64,000 bases of DNA from Halomarina oriensis (lineage in GTDB: Archaea > Halobacteriota > Halobacteria > Halobacteriales > Haloarculaceae): positions 1 through 64,000 of the forward strand of contig NZ_WSZK01000018.1 in assembly GCF_009791395.1 (NCBI RefSeq). The letters are read 5' to 3'. Within the stretch, counting starts at the first letter, position 1. The number at the start of each line of letters is the position of its first letter. The position numbers and the translations under genes are program-made. The notes beneath the pieces were generated by a model. That model ran no database searches. It was not told the DNA's origin and saw only the letters and a program-made list of their open reading frames with translations. Of the stretch, positions 36,293 to 44,780 are shown piece after piece.

Positions 36293-36627
36293 GCGACGCC
36301 AGCGCCCCGATCGACGTCAACGCCGACCTGACGCTCACCATCGACAGCGAACCCATCGCTATCGAGTCGTACACCGACACGGTGCTGGTCGACTTCCCGT
36401 CGGTCCGTGCGCTCGCCCGCGTCGTCCGCACGGAACGCGGTCGGCTCCAGTCGCTCGACCGCGTGCTCGCCGAGACGGACCTGACGGTCGCCGTCCTGGT
36501 CGACGGTATCGCGGTCGGAACGCTGGGTGCGCGTGCGCGACCGCAGTCCGAGCGACTCCCGGTCGAAGTCGACGCCGTCGGCACGCTTCGAGCGGCCGTC
36601 GCCGCACCGCTTCGCTTCTTCAGTTGA
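36289..36627 (+). CDS. Small conserved hypothetical protein (second of a coupled pair)
   Basis: A 112-aa protein beginning at a TTG that overlaps the previous stop (TTGA). It has two beta-rich stretches (ADLTLTIDSEPIAIESYTD and LTVAVLVDGIAVGTLGA) around a helix (VRALARVVRTERGRLQSLDRVL), and no membrane segment. Function unknown. The TTG start is inferred from the overlap and the lack of a better start. The 3' end overlaps the convergent gene by 8 nt. Confidence 0.65.
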   Translation: MSDASAPIDVNADLTLTIDSEPIAIESYTDTVLVDFPSVRALARVVRTERGRLQSLDRVLAETDLTVAVLVDGIAVGTLGARARPQSERLPVEVDAVGTLRAAVAAPLRFFS

Positions 36628-37213
36628 CCGACCGGACGAACCGGAGGAGTTCGTCGCGGCACGCCCGTCGGTCCGGCACGTCGGCAGCGTCGACGAACCC
36701 GTCGAGAGCGACCGGGTACGCGCCGCCGGCGATGCGGAACTCGCCGTCGACCGACCAGACGCCCAGCCACCCTTCGATACCGAGCGTCTCGTCGTCGACC
36801 GGCAACCGGCCACGGTACGACCGGAGTCGGACGCGCTCGCCGGTCTCCGAGCGGACCCGTTCGCTCCGCCCCTGTCGGACGTCGACGAACCCGCGTCGGT
36901 CCAGGTCGTCGGCGAACGCCGTCCGCGCCTCGCTGGCGACCATCGGTCGGACCATCGCGGTGCCGATGCCCGGTGCGAGCGGCGGCGAGAAGACGACGCG
37001 GGTGGCGAAGACGAACCGCCACGTCCGGTCGACACCGGTCGCTCCGGCGACCCGTTCGCGCAACTCGTCGTCCTCGTAGACGTGGGTCACGCCCTCGACG
37101 CGGGCCGCCGGGAGCGTCGCCAGCGTCTCCTCGCGCGCGTCGAGCAGGGACCACCCACCCTCCGAGAGCAGTCGCTCGGGGACTTCGGGCGGCCGCAGAC
37201 GGTCGGGGGCCAT
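36620..37213 (-). CDS. Hypothetical protein
   Basis: A 197-aa soluble protein. It starts MAPDRLRPPEVPERLLSEGGWSLLDAREE, has a central segment TWRFVFATRVVFSPPLAPGIG, and ends with IEGWLGVWSVDGEFRIAGGAYP. The beta-rich pattern resembles small haloarchaeal proteins of unknown function. The ATG at 37213 lies 27 nt from a minus-strand ATTAGGC box. The upstream frame stays open through repeats, but that extension is low-complexity and not believable. Confidence 0.7.
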   Translation of the reverse strand: MAPDRLRPPEVPERLLSEGGWSLLDAREETLATLPAARVEGVTHVYEDDELRERVAGATGVDRTWRFVFATRVVFSPPLAPGIGTAMVRPMVASEARTAFADDLDRRGFVDVRQGRSERVRSETGERVRLRSYRGRLPVDDETLGIEGWLGVWSVDGEFRIAGGAYPVALDGFVDAADVPDRRACRDELLRFVRSVN

Positions 37214-37277
37214 TGTCGGTCGGACGTTGGCCAGCCTAATCAGTGCGTGTGTCGTGGCGAACAGGCGACACTCCCGC

Positions 37278-37318
37278 CCGCGAGACGCCGTGTCGCGCTC
37301 CAGCGACACGCCTCGCGG
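37278..37318. repeat. Long imperfect hairpin
   Basis: Outer stem CCGCGAG/CTCGCGG (7 bp) and inner stem CGTGTCGC/GCGACACG (8 bp), with a 6-nt loop and a small asymmetric bulge. It lies upstream of the 36620-37213 gene and downstream of tfs, outside any gene. It could be a termination or processing signal for tfs transcripts or part of a repeat remnant. Confidence 0.6.
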
Positions 37319-37385
37319 TCGTTCGCTACTGCATTGGACCGCCTTGGATTCAGGATACGATTTGAACCCTCGGAGAAGCGGGGCC

Positions 37386-37450
37386 GTGTGGGGCGGAGCG
37401 GCGCTGTGTGGAGCGGCGCTGTGTGGAGCGGCGCTGTGTGGAGCGGTGCT
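37386..37450. repeat. Short tandem repeat (15-bp unit, four copies)
   Basis: Four tandem copies of GTGTGGAGCGGCGCT. The first carries a 5-bp insertion and the last one substitution. The array begins 16 nt after a stretch (37369-37379) that resembles the T-loop of a tRNA but lacks the T stem. The block lies in a non-coding 299-nt gap between two minus-strand genes. Confidence 0.75.
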
Positions 37451-37512
37451 GTAGACTCGTGTGCCGTGCCGCGAGCGACCGTAGAGAGCGAGCGCAGCAA
37501 AAGGTGGGTGTT

Positions 37513-37833
37513 TTAGTGGTCGTCCTCGCGCCACTTGTGCTCGCACTCGGTGCAGATGAAAAAGCGCGTCTCGGACTCGTCGGCCGAGCGAATCTGCTGC
37601 ATGTAGTAGTACGCGCGGTCGTTCTCGCAGTTCGGGCACTTGACCTTCGTCGACGGGAGGCCGTTGTCCTCGGCCTCGCTGACGTCGACGATCTCGCTGT
37701 TCTCCTGGCCCTGCGTGGTGACCATGCTGGCCTCGTTGTCGCTGTCGCGGGCCTTCGTGTGACCACAGGAGCCACAGGTCCAGACCCCGTCTTCGACTTT
37801 CATCATCGAGCCGCACTCGTCGCAGAATTCCAT
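37513..37833 (-). CDS. tfs: Transcription factor S (TFS)
   Basis: A 106-aa archaeal homologue of TFIIS/RPB9 that reactivates backtracked RNA polymerase by transcript cleavage. The N-terminal zinc ribbon is CDECGSMM...CGSCGH (residues 4-25). The C-terminal ribbon is CPNCENDRAYYYMQQIRSADESETRFFICTECEHKW, whose RSADE loop holds the catalytic acidic pair. The ATG at 37833 lies 27 nt from a CTTATCAC box. Stand-alone gene, with 45 nt between it and DUF5789. Confidence 0.96.
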   Translation of the reverse strand: MEFCDECGSMMKVEDGVWTCGSCGHTKARDSDNEASMVTTQGQENSEIVDVSEAEDNGLPSTKVKCPNCENDRAYYYMQQIRSADESETRFFICTECEHKWREDDH

Positions 37834-37877
37834 ACCGGGCCAAACCGGTTCGGAGTGATAAGCGACGTGGTTGGCTC

Positions 37878-38135
37878 TCAGCCGTCGCCTTCCGACTGGT
37901 ACGGTTCGCCGACGGCGTTGCGCGGGAGCGTACCGTACACCTCGGCTTCGAGGTCGTCGACGCTCTCGAACTCGTCGGTCTGGACGTCCCGGACCACGGA
38001 CCCGAGGTTCGTCTCGCCGTCGGCCAGCAGGAGCGTCACGTCGTCGAAGGCGCTGGCGGCCGTCTCGCGGGTCGTCGGGTAGTCGACTTCGGCGAGGACG
38101 GCCTGGATTCGGCTCAGTTTCACGTCACGGGACAT
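37878..38135 (-). CDS. DUF5789-type small protein
   Basis: An 85-aa haloarchaeal protein matching my knowledge of DUF5789: MSRDVKLSRIQAVL, then DYPTTRETAASAFDDVTLLLADGE, then a VYGTLPRNAVGEPYQSEG ending. The family has no known function. The open frame runs far upstream but is a shadow of the MFS gene. The start at 38135 is where the family begins. Confidence 0.85.
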   Translation of the reverse strand: MSRDVKLSRIQAVLAEVDYPTTRETAASAFDDVTLLLADGETNLGSVVRDVQTDEFESVDDLEAEVYGTLPRNAVGEPYQSEGDG

Positions 38136-38216
38136 GCCACCTGTTGGCGCGCCGAGGGCTTGAGGATACCGCCGGGAGGCGAACTGGTATGACGGGCCCG
38201 CTCGTACCTCTGCCGA

Positions 38217-39515
38217 ATGGTTCTGGGCACGGACAACCGTGTGCTGACGCTCGGTATCGCCCGCATGGCGGACGCGCTCGGCAACTCCTTTCTCATCATC
38301 GTCCTGCCGCTGTACATCGAGAGTGGCCAGATAGACCTCACCGGCATCCCGTTCACGACCGAACTGCTCATCGGTCTCGTGCTGTCGCTGTTCGGCTTCC
38401 TCAACAGCTTCGGCCAACCGGTGACCGGTCGCCTCTCGGACCGGACGGGGAGACGGCGCGTCTTCGTCCTGTTCGGGCTGGGGCTGTTCGGCGTCGCCAG
38501 CGCCGCCTACCCGTTCGTCGAACAGTACGAACTCGTCTTGCTCATCCGTGCGCTCCAGGGTCTCGGCGCGGCGTTCACCATCCCCGCGACCATCGCACTG
38601 GTCAACGAGTTCGCCGCCAGCGACACCGAGCGTGGGGGGAACTTCGGCGTGTTCAACACGTTCCGACTCGTCGGCTTCGGGTTCGGCCCCATCGTCGCCG
38701 GTATCGTCGTCACCTCCGGACCGTACGGGACCCCGTTCGGGGAACTCTCGGGGTTCAACGCGGCGTTCGGCATCGCGGTGCTCGGCGCTATCGTCAGCTT
38801 CGCGCTGGTGACGCTGCTCATCGAGGACCCGCCCCGCGCCGAGACGGACGCGAGCGACGACATGTCGTTCAGGGTGTTCGACGAGTCGGGAGCGACGTTG
38901 CTCGACCCCGTCTTCACCCTCGGTGTCGGAACGCTGTTCATGGCGACGACCATCGCACTGTTCGCCACGCTCCAGCAGGACATCACGGCGGCGCTGGACG
39001 AGACGCCGTTCCTGTTCAGCGTCCAGTTCGCCGCCGTCGTCATCGCCAACGTCCTCTTCCAGGTGCCCATCGGGCGGGCGAGCGACGAGTACGGACGACG
39101 CCCGTTCATCGTCGCCGGGTTCGCCCTGCTCGTGCCCTCCGTCTTCCTCCAGGGGTACGTCCCCGGCATCGCCGAGGCGCTCGCGGGTGGCGAGACGCTC
39201 CTCGGCCCGATGCTGATGCTCGTCTTCCGGTTGCTCCAGGGCATCGCCGTCGCACTCGTCTTCGCCCCGTCGCTGGCGCTGGCCGGTGACCTCGCGGGGG
39301 AGGGACGCTCCGGGACGACGCTCTCGGTGTTGACGACGGCGTTCGGTCTCGGCGTCGCCATCGGGCCGCTCGCTGCGGGCTACTTCATCAGGTTCGGCTT
39401 CGCCGCGCCGTTCACCTTCGGTGCGGCCATCGCCGCCGTCGCGTTCGTCCTCGTCTACTCGCAGGTCGAGGACTCGCTGCCCGGCGCGACGGGCGACCCG
39501 ACACCACAGGACTGA
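38217..39515 (+). CDS. MFS transporter
   Basis: A 432-aa major facilitator superfamily carrier with about 12 hydrophobic helices in two halves and a central cytoplasmic loop (about 205-235, DASDDMSFRVFDESG). The loop between helices 2 and 3 carries the MFS signature GRLSDRTGRRRVFVLFG (about 70-86), repeated weakly in the second half (PIGRASDEYGRRPFIVAG). It is a drug/H+ antiporter-like member. The substrate cannot be told. There is no regulator next to it. Confidence 0.9.
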   Translation: MVLGTDNRVLTLGIARMADALGNSFLIIVLPLYIESGQIDLTGIPFTTELLIGLVLSLFGFLNSFGQPVTGRLSDRTGRRRVFVLFGLGLFGVASAAYPFVEQYELVLLIRALQGLGAAFTIPATIALVNEFAASDTERGGNFGVFNTFRLVGFGFGPIVAGIVVTSGPYGTPFGELSGFNAAFGIAVLGAIVSFALVTLLIEDPPRAETDASDDMSFRVFDESGATLLDPVFTLGVGTLFMATTIALFATLQQDITAALDETPFLFSVQFAAVVIANVLFQVPIGRASDEYGRRPFIVAGFALLVPSVFLQGYVPGIAEALAGGETLLGPMLMLVFRLLQGIAVALVFAPSLALAGDLAGEGRSGTTLSVLTTAFGLGVAIGPLAAGYFIRFGFAAPFTFGAAIAAVAFVLVYSQVEDSLPGATGDPTPQD

Positions 39516-39603
39516 GCGGAACTGTCGTTCGACCGACCGCGTCCGGGTGAGAGTCGTGGACACGTCCCACGGTTTTTAACCTCTCCGCGGTTCGACCACT
39601 CGT

Positions 39604-40608
39604 ATGCCAGGAGTCAACAGCAGGGAACGGACGCTCGGACACCTCGCCGTCGTGATACTCGGCGGCGCTTTCGGCCTCGCCGTCGGGTGGGTGCTGTTCC
39701 TCTGGCTTCCGGGGGACAACACCGTCCTGGGCGTGCTGTTCATGCTCGTCGTGGGGTTCTTCGGGCTTCGTATCGGCGGGAACGTCGCGTCGCGTGTCCA
39801 GCCACGCTACAACGTCGCCGAGGTAGCCGTCGAGGGGCCGATTACCCGCGACGGTGGCGGTGGTCCGGTTCCGGGCGGAGTCCGGGGGACGCCGGCCGAC
39901 GACATCGTCGACCAGATGGAGGCCGCGAACGACGACGACAACGTCGACGCGTTGCTCGTGAAGCTGAACACGCCCGGTGGTGAGGTGGTTCCGAGCGACG
40001 ACATCCGCAACGCCGCGATGGCGTTCGAGGGACCGACCGTCGCGTACGCGACCGACACCTGCGCCAGCGGCGGCTACTGGATCGCCAGCGGCTGTGACGA
40101 GCTGTGGGCCCGCGATACGAGCATCGTCGGCTCCATCGGCGTCGTCGGCTCACGGGTCAACGCGACGGACCTCGCCGACCAGTTGGGCCTCTCCTACGAG
40201 CGCTTCGCCGCCGGGAAGTACAAGGACGCGGGGACCGCCCTGCGCGAACTCGAACCGGAGGAACGCGAGTACCTCCAGGGCATCGTCGACGACTACTACC
40301 AGCACTTCGTCGAGCGGGTCGCACAGGGCCGGGATATGCCCCCCGGCGACATCCGGGAGACCGAGGCTCGCGTGTTCATCGGCGAGCGAGCGTACGACCT
40401 GGGGCTGGTCGACTCGCTCGGGACGCGCGACGACGTCCTCGACCACGTCGAGGACCTGCTCGGCGAGAGCGTCAGTCCGGCGACGTTCGAGCCGTCCCGT
40501 TCGCCGGTGCAGCGACTCTCTTCGGGGGCGAGCAGGACGGCCTACGCCTTCGGCGCAGGCGTCGCCAGTCGGTTCGACGGCGACGACGACCTCACGATTC
40601 GACTGTAG
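39604..40608 (+). CDS. sppA: Signal peptide peptidase SppA (S49 family)
   Basis: A 334-aa membrane-anchored Ser/Lys protease that degrades cleaved signal peptides. Two N-terminal membrane helices (about 14-33 and 40-57) are followed by the S49 domain. KLNTPGGEV marks the substrate groove, the nucleophile is S155 in TCASGGYWIASG, and the general base is K205 or K207 in AAGKYKDAG. The archaeal short form has a single S49 domain, as here. A GGTTTTTAAC box lies 27 nt before the ATG. Confidence 0.93.
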   Translation: MPGVNSRERTLGHLAVVILGGAFGLAVGWVLFLWLPGDNTVLGVLFMLVVGFFGLRIGGNVASRVQPRYNVAEVAVEGPITRDGGGGPVPGGVRGTPADDIVDQMEAANDDDNVDALLVKLNTPGGEVVPSDDIRNAAMAFEGPTVAYATDTCASGGYWIASGCDELWARDTSIVGSIGVVGSRVNATDLADQLGLSYERFAAGKYKDAGTALRELEPEEREYLQGIVDDYYQHFVERVAQGRDMPPGDIRETEARVFIGERAYDLGLVDSLGTRDDVLDHVEDLLGESVSPATFEPSRSPVQRLSSGASRTAYAFGAGVASRFDGDDDLTIRL

Positions 40609-40680
40609 ACGGATGCGTCCCCGAACGACGCACGGGGTGTCGCCTGCAGGTTATTTATCGCACGATAGCGTTGTCCGACC

Positions 40681-41811
40681 GTGACGACGCTCGTCCTCTG
40701 TCTGGACCGCGACGGCCGCGTCGGGGCCGACCGCGACCCGCCGCTCGTCGGCGACGAGCAGGTCTCGGCACTCGTGACCGCGGTGGGCATCGACGACCCC
40801 GAGGACGCACGCGTCAACGGCTTCCTCGAAGCGCTGCGCGTCGCCCGCGAACTCCGTGCAGAGGGCGACGAGGCCGTCGTCGCGCTCGTCTCCAGTGCGG
40901 GTGACGCCGTCGACGGTGACCGGGCCATCGCCCGGCAGGTCGAACGACTCGTCGCGGAGTACGACCCCGAGTCGGCGGTACTCGTCGTCAACAGCGCCGA
41001 GGACGAACAGGTCGTCCCCATCGTCGAGAGCCGTGTCCGCGTCGACGCCGTCGACCGCGTCGTCGTCCGGCAGGCGCGGGACATCGAGTCGACGTACTAT
41101 CTCCTCAAGCAGTTCCTCGGCGACGAGGAGTTGCGAGCGGCCGTCCTCATCCCGCTCGGTGCGGCGCTCGTCGCGTTCCCGGTCCTCCTCACGGTGGCCG
41201 ACAGCGTCGGCGTCGCGCTCTCGGTGGTCGCGGGCGTCATCGGGACGTTCTTCCTCTACAAGGGGCTGAACGTCGACGACCTGCTGACGAGTCTCCCACG
41301 AGCGGCCAGCGACGCCTTCTACTCCGGGCAGGTGTCGTTGGTCACCTACGTCGTCGCGGCCGGGTTGGCGCTCGTCGGGGCGTTCGTCGGCGGCCTCGCG
41401 GCCACCGAACTGAGCGGGGAGCCGTTGCTGGCGGCGATGCGCTTCGCCTACGAGAGCGTCCCGTGGCTGGCGCTGGCGGCGCTCACGGCCACGACCGGGC
41501 GACTGCTCGACGAACTGCTCCGCGAGGGGCAGATTCGGAGCGCCCTGATGAACCTCCCGTTCGGCATCGTCGCCATCGGCTTCGTCGTCCGGGGGTTCAC
41601 CGCGTTCTTCCTGGAGAACGGCGAGGTCATCGATTCGCTGGTCGTCCCGGCGGTGGGCTTCGGCGCGCTCACGGTCCAGCGCATCGAGGTGAGCGCGGAG
41701 GCACGCCTCGTCGTCTTCGTCGTCGGTGGCGTCTGTATCAGCCTCGTCGGCGTCGTCGTCTCCTCGTTCATGACCGGCCTCTCCATCGAGGAGGTCGAGA
41801 CACGCGGCTGA
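40681..41811 (+). CDS. DUF373 family membrane protein
   Basis: A 376-aa protein. A soluble N-terminal domain (about 1-145; LVLCLDRDGRVG... and VDRVVVRQARDIESTYYLLKQFL) is followed by six or seven membrane helices (about 155-365). This layout is that of archaeal DUF373 proteins. The start is a GTG with a TTATTTATC box 26 nt upstream, a clear leaderless GTG. Function unknown. Convergent with arsC, with 6 nt between the stops. Confidence 0.88.
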   Translation: MTTLVLCLDRDGRVGADRDPPLVGDEQVSALVTAVGIDDPEDARVNGFLEALRVARELRAEGDEAVVALVSSAGDAVDGDRAIARQVERLVAEYDPESAVLVVNSAEDEQVVPIVESRVRVDAVDRVVVRQARDIESTYYLLKQFLGDEELRAAVLIPLGAALVAFPVLLTVADSVGVALSVVAGVIGTFFLYKGLNVDDLLTSLPRAASDAFYSGQVSLVTYVVAAGLALVGAFVGGLAATELSGEPLLAAMRFAYESVPWLALAALTATTGRLLDELLREGQIRSALMNLPFGIVAIGFVVRGFTAFFLENGEVIDSLVVPAVGFGALTVQRIEVSAEARLVVFVVGGVCISLVGVVVSSFMTGLSIEEVETRG

Positions 41812-41817
41812 CGGCGG

Positions 41818-42267
41818 TCAGTGCTCGTCGTCGAGTTCGTCGAACAGCGCGACGACCCGACCTTCGACGTCGTCCCGAATCTCGCGGACTCGGTCGATGT
41901 CCTGCCCGTGTGGGTCCTCGAGGTCCCAGTCGCGGACGTCGACACCTCCGGAGGTGTCCAGCGAGAGGGTCGAACAGCCCATCGTGGCGACGACGGTGCA
42001 GGCTTCGAGTTCTTCGGTCGAGACCTCGCGCGGCGTCCGGTTCGAGAGGTCGACGTCCTTCTCGGCCATCACCTCGACGACGACGTCGTGGACGCTGTCG
42101 GCTGGGTGGGTCCCGCCGGTCAGAATCTCGACGCGGTCGGTGAGGCCGCGCTCCTCGCGTTCGCGTTCGGCGAAGGCGGTGGCCATCTGGGAGCGGCCGG
42201 CGTTCTGGACGCAGACGAAGGCGAGTCGGGTCGGTGCTGGGTCGGTGGGTTCGGTGTCGGTGGTCAC
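41818..42267 (-). CDS. arsC: Arsenate reductase (low-molecular-weight phosphatase type)
   Basis: A 149-aa enzyme reducing arsenate to arsenite. It has the LMW-phosphatase P-loop FVCVQNAGRSQMA with nucleophile C19, a later Cys pair region EELEACTVVATMGCSTL (about 88-98), and the acidic loop DWDLEDPHGQD that supplies the general acid. It is the third gene of arsR-acr3-arsC, so arsenate made into arsenite can be exported by Acr3. A phosphotyrosine-phosphatase role is less likely in this context. Confidence 0.9.
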   Translation of the reverse strand: MTTDTEPTDPAPTRLAFVCVQNAGRSQMATAFAEREREERGLTDRVEILTGGTHPADSVHDVVVEVMAEKDVDLSNRTPREVSTEELEACTVVATMGCSTLSLDTSGGVDVRDWDLEDPHGQDIDRVREIRDDVEGRVVALFDELDDEH

Positions 42268-42315
42268 GGTTCGTTGGTGGTCTGTCGTCGGGGTCAGTCG
42301 TCGGGGTCGTTGGAG

Positions 42316-43479
42316 TCAGTCGTCGGTCGTCGGGTCGGTGCTGGAGGGACGTGACGGCTCGGTCGACCGCCCGCTCCAGTCGAAGCGTCGCTGGAAGGAC
42401 AGCGCGACGTTGACGAGTGCGAGGAGGACGGGGACCTCGATGAGCGGGCCGACGACGGTGGTGAACGCGACGCCGGAGCCGACGCCGAAGACGGCGACGG
42501 CGACCGCGATAGCCAACTCGAAGTTGTTCGAGGCGGCGGTGAAGCCGATGGCGGTGGTCGTCGAGTAGTCCGCGCCGACGCCACGCCCCATCCCGAAGCT
42601 CACGAGGAACATCACGACGAAGTAGACGGTGAGCGGGACGGCGACGAGCAACACGTCGCCGGGTGCGGCGACGATGCTCTCGCCCTGCGTGGCGAACATC
42701 ACGACGACGGTGAACAGCAACGCGACCAGCGTGAGCGGGTCGATTCGAGGGACGAACGACTCGTCGTACCACTGCTCGCTCTTCGCTCGCGTGCCGACGT
42801 AGCGGGAGAGAAAGCCGGCGACGAACGGGACGCCGAGGAAGACGACGATGGCCTCGGCCACCTGCGTCGGCGTGACGTCGAACGTCGTGATGCCGGCGAC
42901 GAGCGACTCCATCCCCAGCAGCGGGGGCACGACGAGCGCGAAGAACCAGACGTACACCCCGTAGGTGAGGATCTGAAAGAGGCTGTTGAACGCGACGAGG
43001 CCGGTGACGTACTCCGTCGACCCCTCGGCGAGTTCGTTCCAGACGAGCACCATCGCGATACACCGCGCCATCCCGATGAACACGAGACCGAGGAAGAACT
43101 CCGGCCGGGCCGGCAGGCCGGGGACGACGCCGCCGAAGAAGGCGACCGCCAGCCCGAACATCAGCGTCGGGCCGATGAGCCAGTTCTGGACGAGACTCAG
43201 GCTCAACACGCGCCAGTTGCCGAACACCGTCCGGAGCTGTGAGTAGTCGGCTTTCGCCAGCGGCGGGTACATCATCACCACGAGGCCGATTTCGACGAGG
43301 TGGAGGTCCCGGATGGGCCCGGTCACGGACGGTGCGGCGTAGCCGAGCCCGACGCCGAGCGCCATCGCGCCGAAGATCCAGACGGTGAGGTACTTGTCGA
43401 GGAACCCCATCGACCGCGGGTCGCCACACGACTCACAGTCACAGTTCGGGCCGTGGTCGTGTTCGGTGGCGGTACTCAT
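42316..43479 (-). CDS. acr3: Acr3-type arsenite efflux transporter
   Basis: A 387-aa arsenite exporter of the BART superfamily with about ten membrane helices. The functional Cys of Acr3 lies in GMARCIAMVLVWNELA (about 128), and the second inverted half holds the GFTAASNNFELAIAVAV segment (about 300). The N-terminus has a His/Cys-rich stretch (EHDHGPNCDCESCGDPR, residues 6-22) that is not part of the transporter core and might bind metal. The start at 43479 lies in the ATGA overlap with arsR. Confidence 0.94.
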   Translation of the reverse strand: MSTATEHDHGPNCDCESCGDPRSMGFLDKYLTVWIFGAMALGVGLGYAAPSVTGPIRDLHLVEIGLVVMMYPPLAKADYSQLRTVFGNWRVLSLSLVQNWLIGPTLMFGLAVAFFGGVVPGLPARPEFFLGLVFIGMARCIAMVLVWNELAEGSTEYVTGLVAFNSLFQILTYGVYVWFFALVVPPLLGMESLVAGITTFDVTPTQVAEAIVVFLGVPFVAGFLSRYVGTRAKSEQWYDESFVPRIDPLTLVALLFTVVVMFATQGESIVAAPGDVLLVAVPLTVYFVVMFLVSFGMGRGVGADYSTTTAIGFTAASNNFELAIAVAVAVFGVGSGVAFTTVVGPLIEVPVLLALVNVALSFQRRFDWSGRSTEPSRPSSTDPTTDD

Positions 43480-43868
43480 CGTGCCCGTGTCCCGTCGAGC
43501 GCGACCAGCAACGCCGTCCCGCGCGGTGTGATGCGATACATGCGCCACTTCCCGTCCTTGCGCTTGGTGACGATGCCTGCCTCCGTGAGCGTCGAGAGCG
43601 CGTGACTGACCGCGCTCTCGCTCACGTCGACCAGCGGCAGGAGTTCACAGACGCACAGTTCGCCGTCCGCGGCGTGGAACGCACTGACGAGCCGATATCG
43701 CGTGTCGTTCGCCAGTGCCGACAGCGCCGCGACGTTCGCCCCGACCCGGTCGTCGTCTCCCAGGTCGAACGCGGCCAGTTCTGCGAGGCGCTGCTCGACG
43801 TCTTCGTCGCAGCACTCCCCGAGGTCGTCTTCGAGATACCGACGAAGCCTCGTATTCGATTGAGACAT
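43476..43868 (-). CDS. arsR: ArsR-family metalloregulator
   Basis: A 130-aa winged-helix repressor that controls the arsenic operon it heads. The metal-sensing ELCVCELL motif is in helix 3 (Cys about 73 and 75), followed by the recognition helix SESAVSHALSTLTEAG and the wing KRKDGKWRMYRI. Extra cysteines occur in GECCDED near the N-terminus. An ACTATACC box lies 27 nt before the ATG. Arsenite binding to the cysteines would release it from DNA, as in the family. Confidence 0.93.
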   Translation of the reverse strand: MSQSNTRLRRYLEDDLGECCDEDVEQRLAELAAFDLGDDDRVGANVAALSALANDTRYRLVSAFHAADGELCVCELLPLVDVSESAVSHALSTLTEAGIVTKRKDGKWRMYRITPRGTALLVALDGTRAR

Positions 43869-43891
43869 CGTTCAACTGATTCTCGTCGCTT

Positions 43892-43899
43892 GGTATAGT
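43892..43899 (-). promoter_or_regulatory. TATA-like box of the ars operon
   Basis: ACTATACC on the minus strand is centred 27 nt before arsR. Farther upstream are dyads ACTCTCG/CGAGAGT (43943-43963), CGATAG/CTATCG (43971-43999) and the palindrome GCTCCGGAGC (43983-43992). These lie between the ars and dph6 promoters. Confidence 0.5.
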
Positions 43900-44047
43900 C
43901 TCTTCGCCACAGCACTCAGCGTGTACTCCCGAGGAACTGTAGACTCTCGACGTGAGCGAGAGTTGAACAGCGATAGAATCGAGCTCCGGAGCGCTATCGT
44001 GGAGCGTGGACCGCAGGCGATAACCGCTCGCACTCGATAGCGAGGGT

Positions 44048-44761
44048 ATGCAACCGTGGGTCAGCCTCTTCTCGGGCGGGAAGGACTCCTCGTGGGCGCT
44101 CTACCGAGCGCTGGAGGAGGGTCACCCCGTCGACCGCCTCGTCACCGTCCACCCGCAGGGCGACTCGTACATGTACCACACGCCGGCGACGAGCCTCGCC
44201 GCGCTGGCCGCCGAGTCGATCGGTATCGAGTTGCTCGACGTCCACCCCGGGGACTTCGGGGCCGACGACGTCGCCGACTCGGGCGCGCAGGGCGACGCCG
44301 AACTCGAACCGCTCGAACGCGCGCTCGAGTCGCTCGCCGCGGGGTGGGGCGGCATCGGCGGCGTCACCGCGGGTGCGGTCGAGAGCGACTACCAGACCTC
44401 CCGCATCCAGGGGATGTGCGACCGTCTCGGCGCCGACCTGTTCGCCCCGCTCTGGCAACGAGACCCCCACGAACTCGCCGACGCGATGCTGGAGGCGGGC
44501 TTCGAGATTCGTCTCGTCCAGGTCGCCGCCCACGGCCTCGACGAGTCGTGGCTCGGGCGCACGCTGGACCGCGAGGCCGTCGAGGAGTTGACGCGACTGA
44601 ACGAGGAGTACGGCGTCCACGTCCTCGGCGAGGGCGGCGAGTTCGAGACGCTGGTCGTGGACGGCCCGCACATGGACCGGCGTATCGAACTGGAGTCCGA
44701 ACCCGTGTGGGAGGGGACGCGTGGACACCTCCGTATCGAGGACGCGTGGTTGGCGGCGTGA
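44048..44761 (+). CDS. dph6: Diphthine--ammonia ligase-type ATP pyrophosphatase
   Basis: A 237-aa PP-loop enzyme that amidates diphthine on elongation factor 2 (final step of diphthamide synthesis). It has the PP-loop LFSGGKDSSWALYRAL (residues 7-22), GGVTAGAVESDYQTSRIQGMC (about 106) and the diagnostic EGGEFETLVVDGP (about 197-209). The single-domain length matches archaeal members. A CGATAACC box lies about 27 nt before the ATG. Divergent from the ars operon. Confidence 0.93.
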   Translation: MQPWVSLFSGGKDSSWALYRALEEGHPVDRLVTVHPQGDSYMYHTPATSLAALAAESIGIELLDVHPGDFGADDVADSGAQGDAELEPLERALESLAAGWGGIGGVTAGAVESDYQTSRIQGMCDRLGADLFAPLWQRDPHELADAMLEAGFEIRLVQVAAHGLDESWLGRTLDREAVEELTRLNEEYGVHVLGEGGEFETLVVDGPHMDRRIELESEPVWEGTRGHLRIEDAWLAA

Positions 44762-44780
44762 GTCGCCGTTCGTGGTTCGT

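Noticed and set aside
37361-37380. tRNA-like sequence resembling a T-loop
   Set aside because: The flanking bases do not pair into a T stem, and no acceptor or anticodon arm can be built on either strand, so it is not a tRNA gene.
41768-43429. 553-codon frame overlapping arsC and acr3
   Set aside because: Arg/Pro/Ser-rich shadow; arsC and acr3 are both intact with the expected motifs and overlaps.
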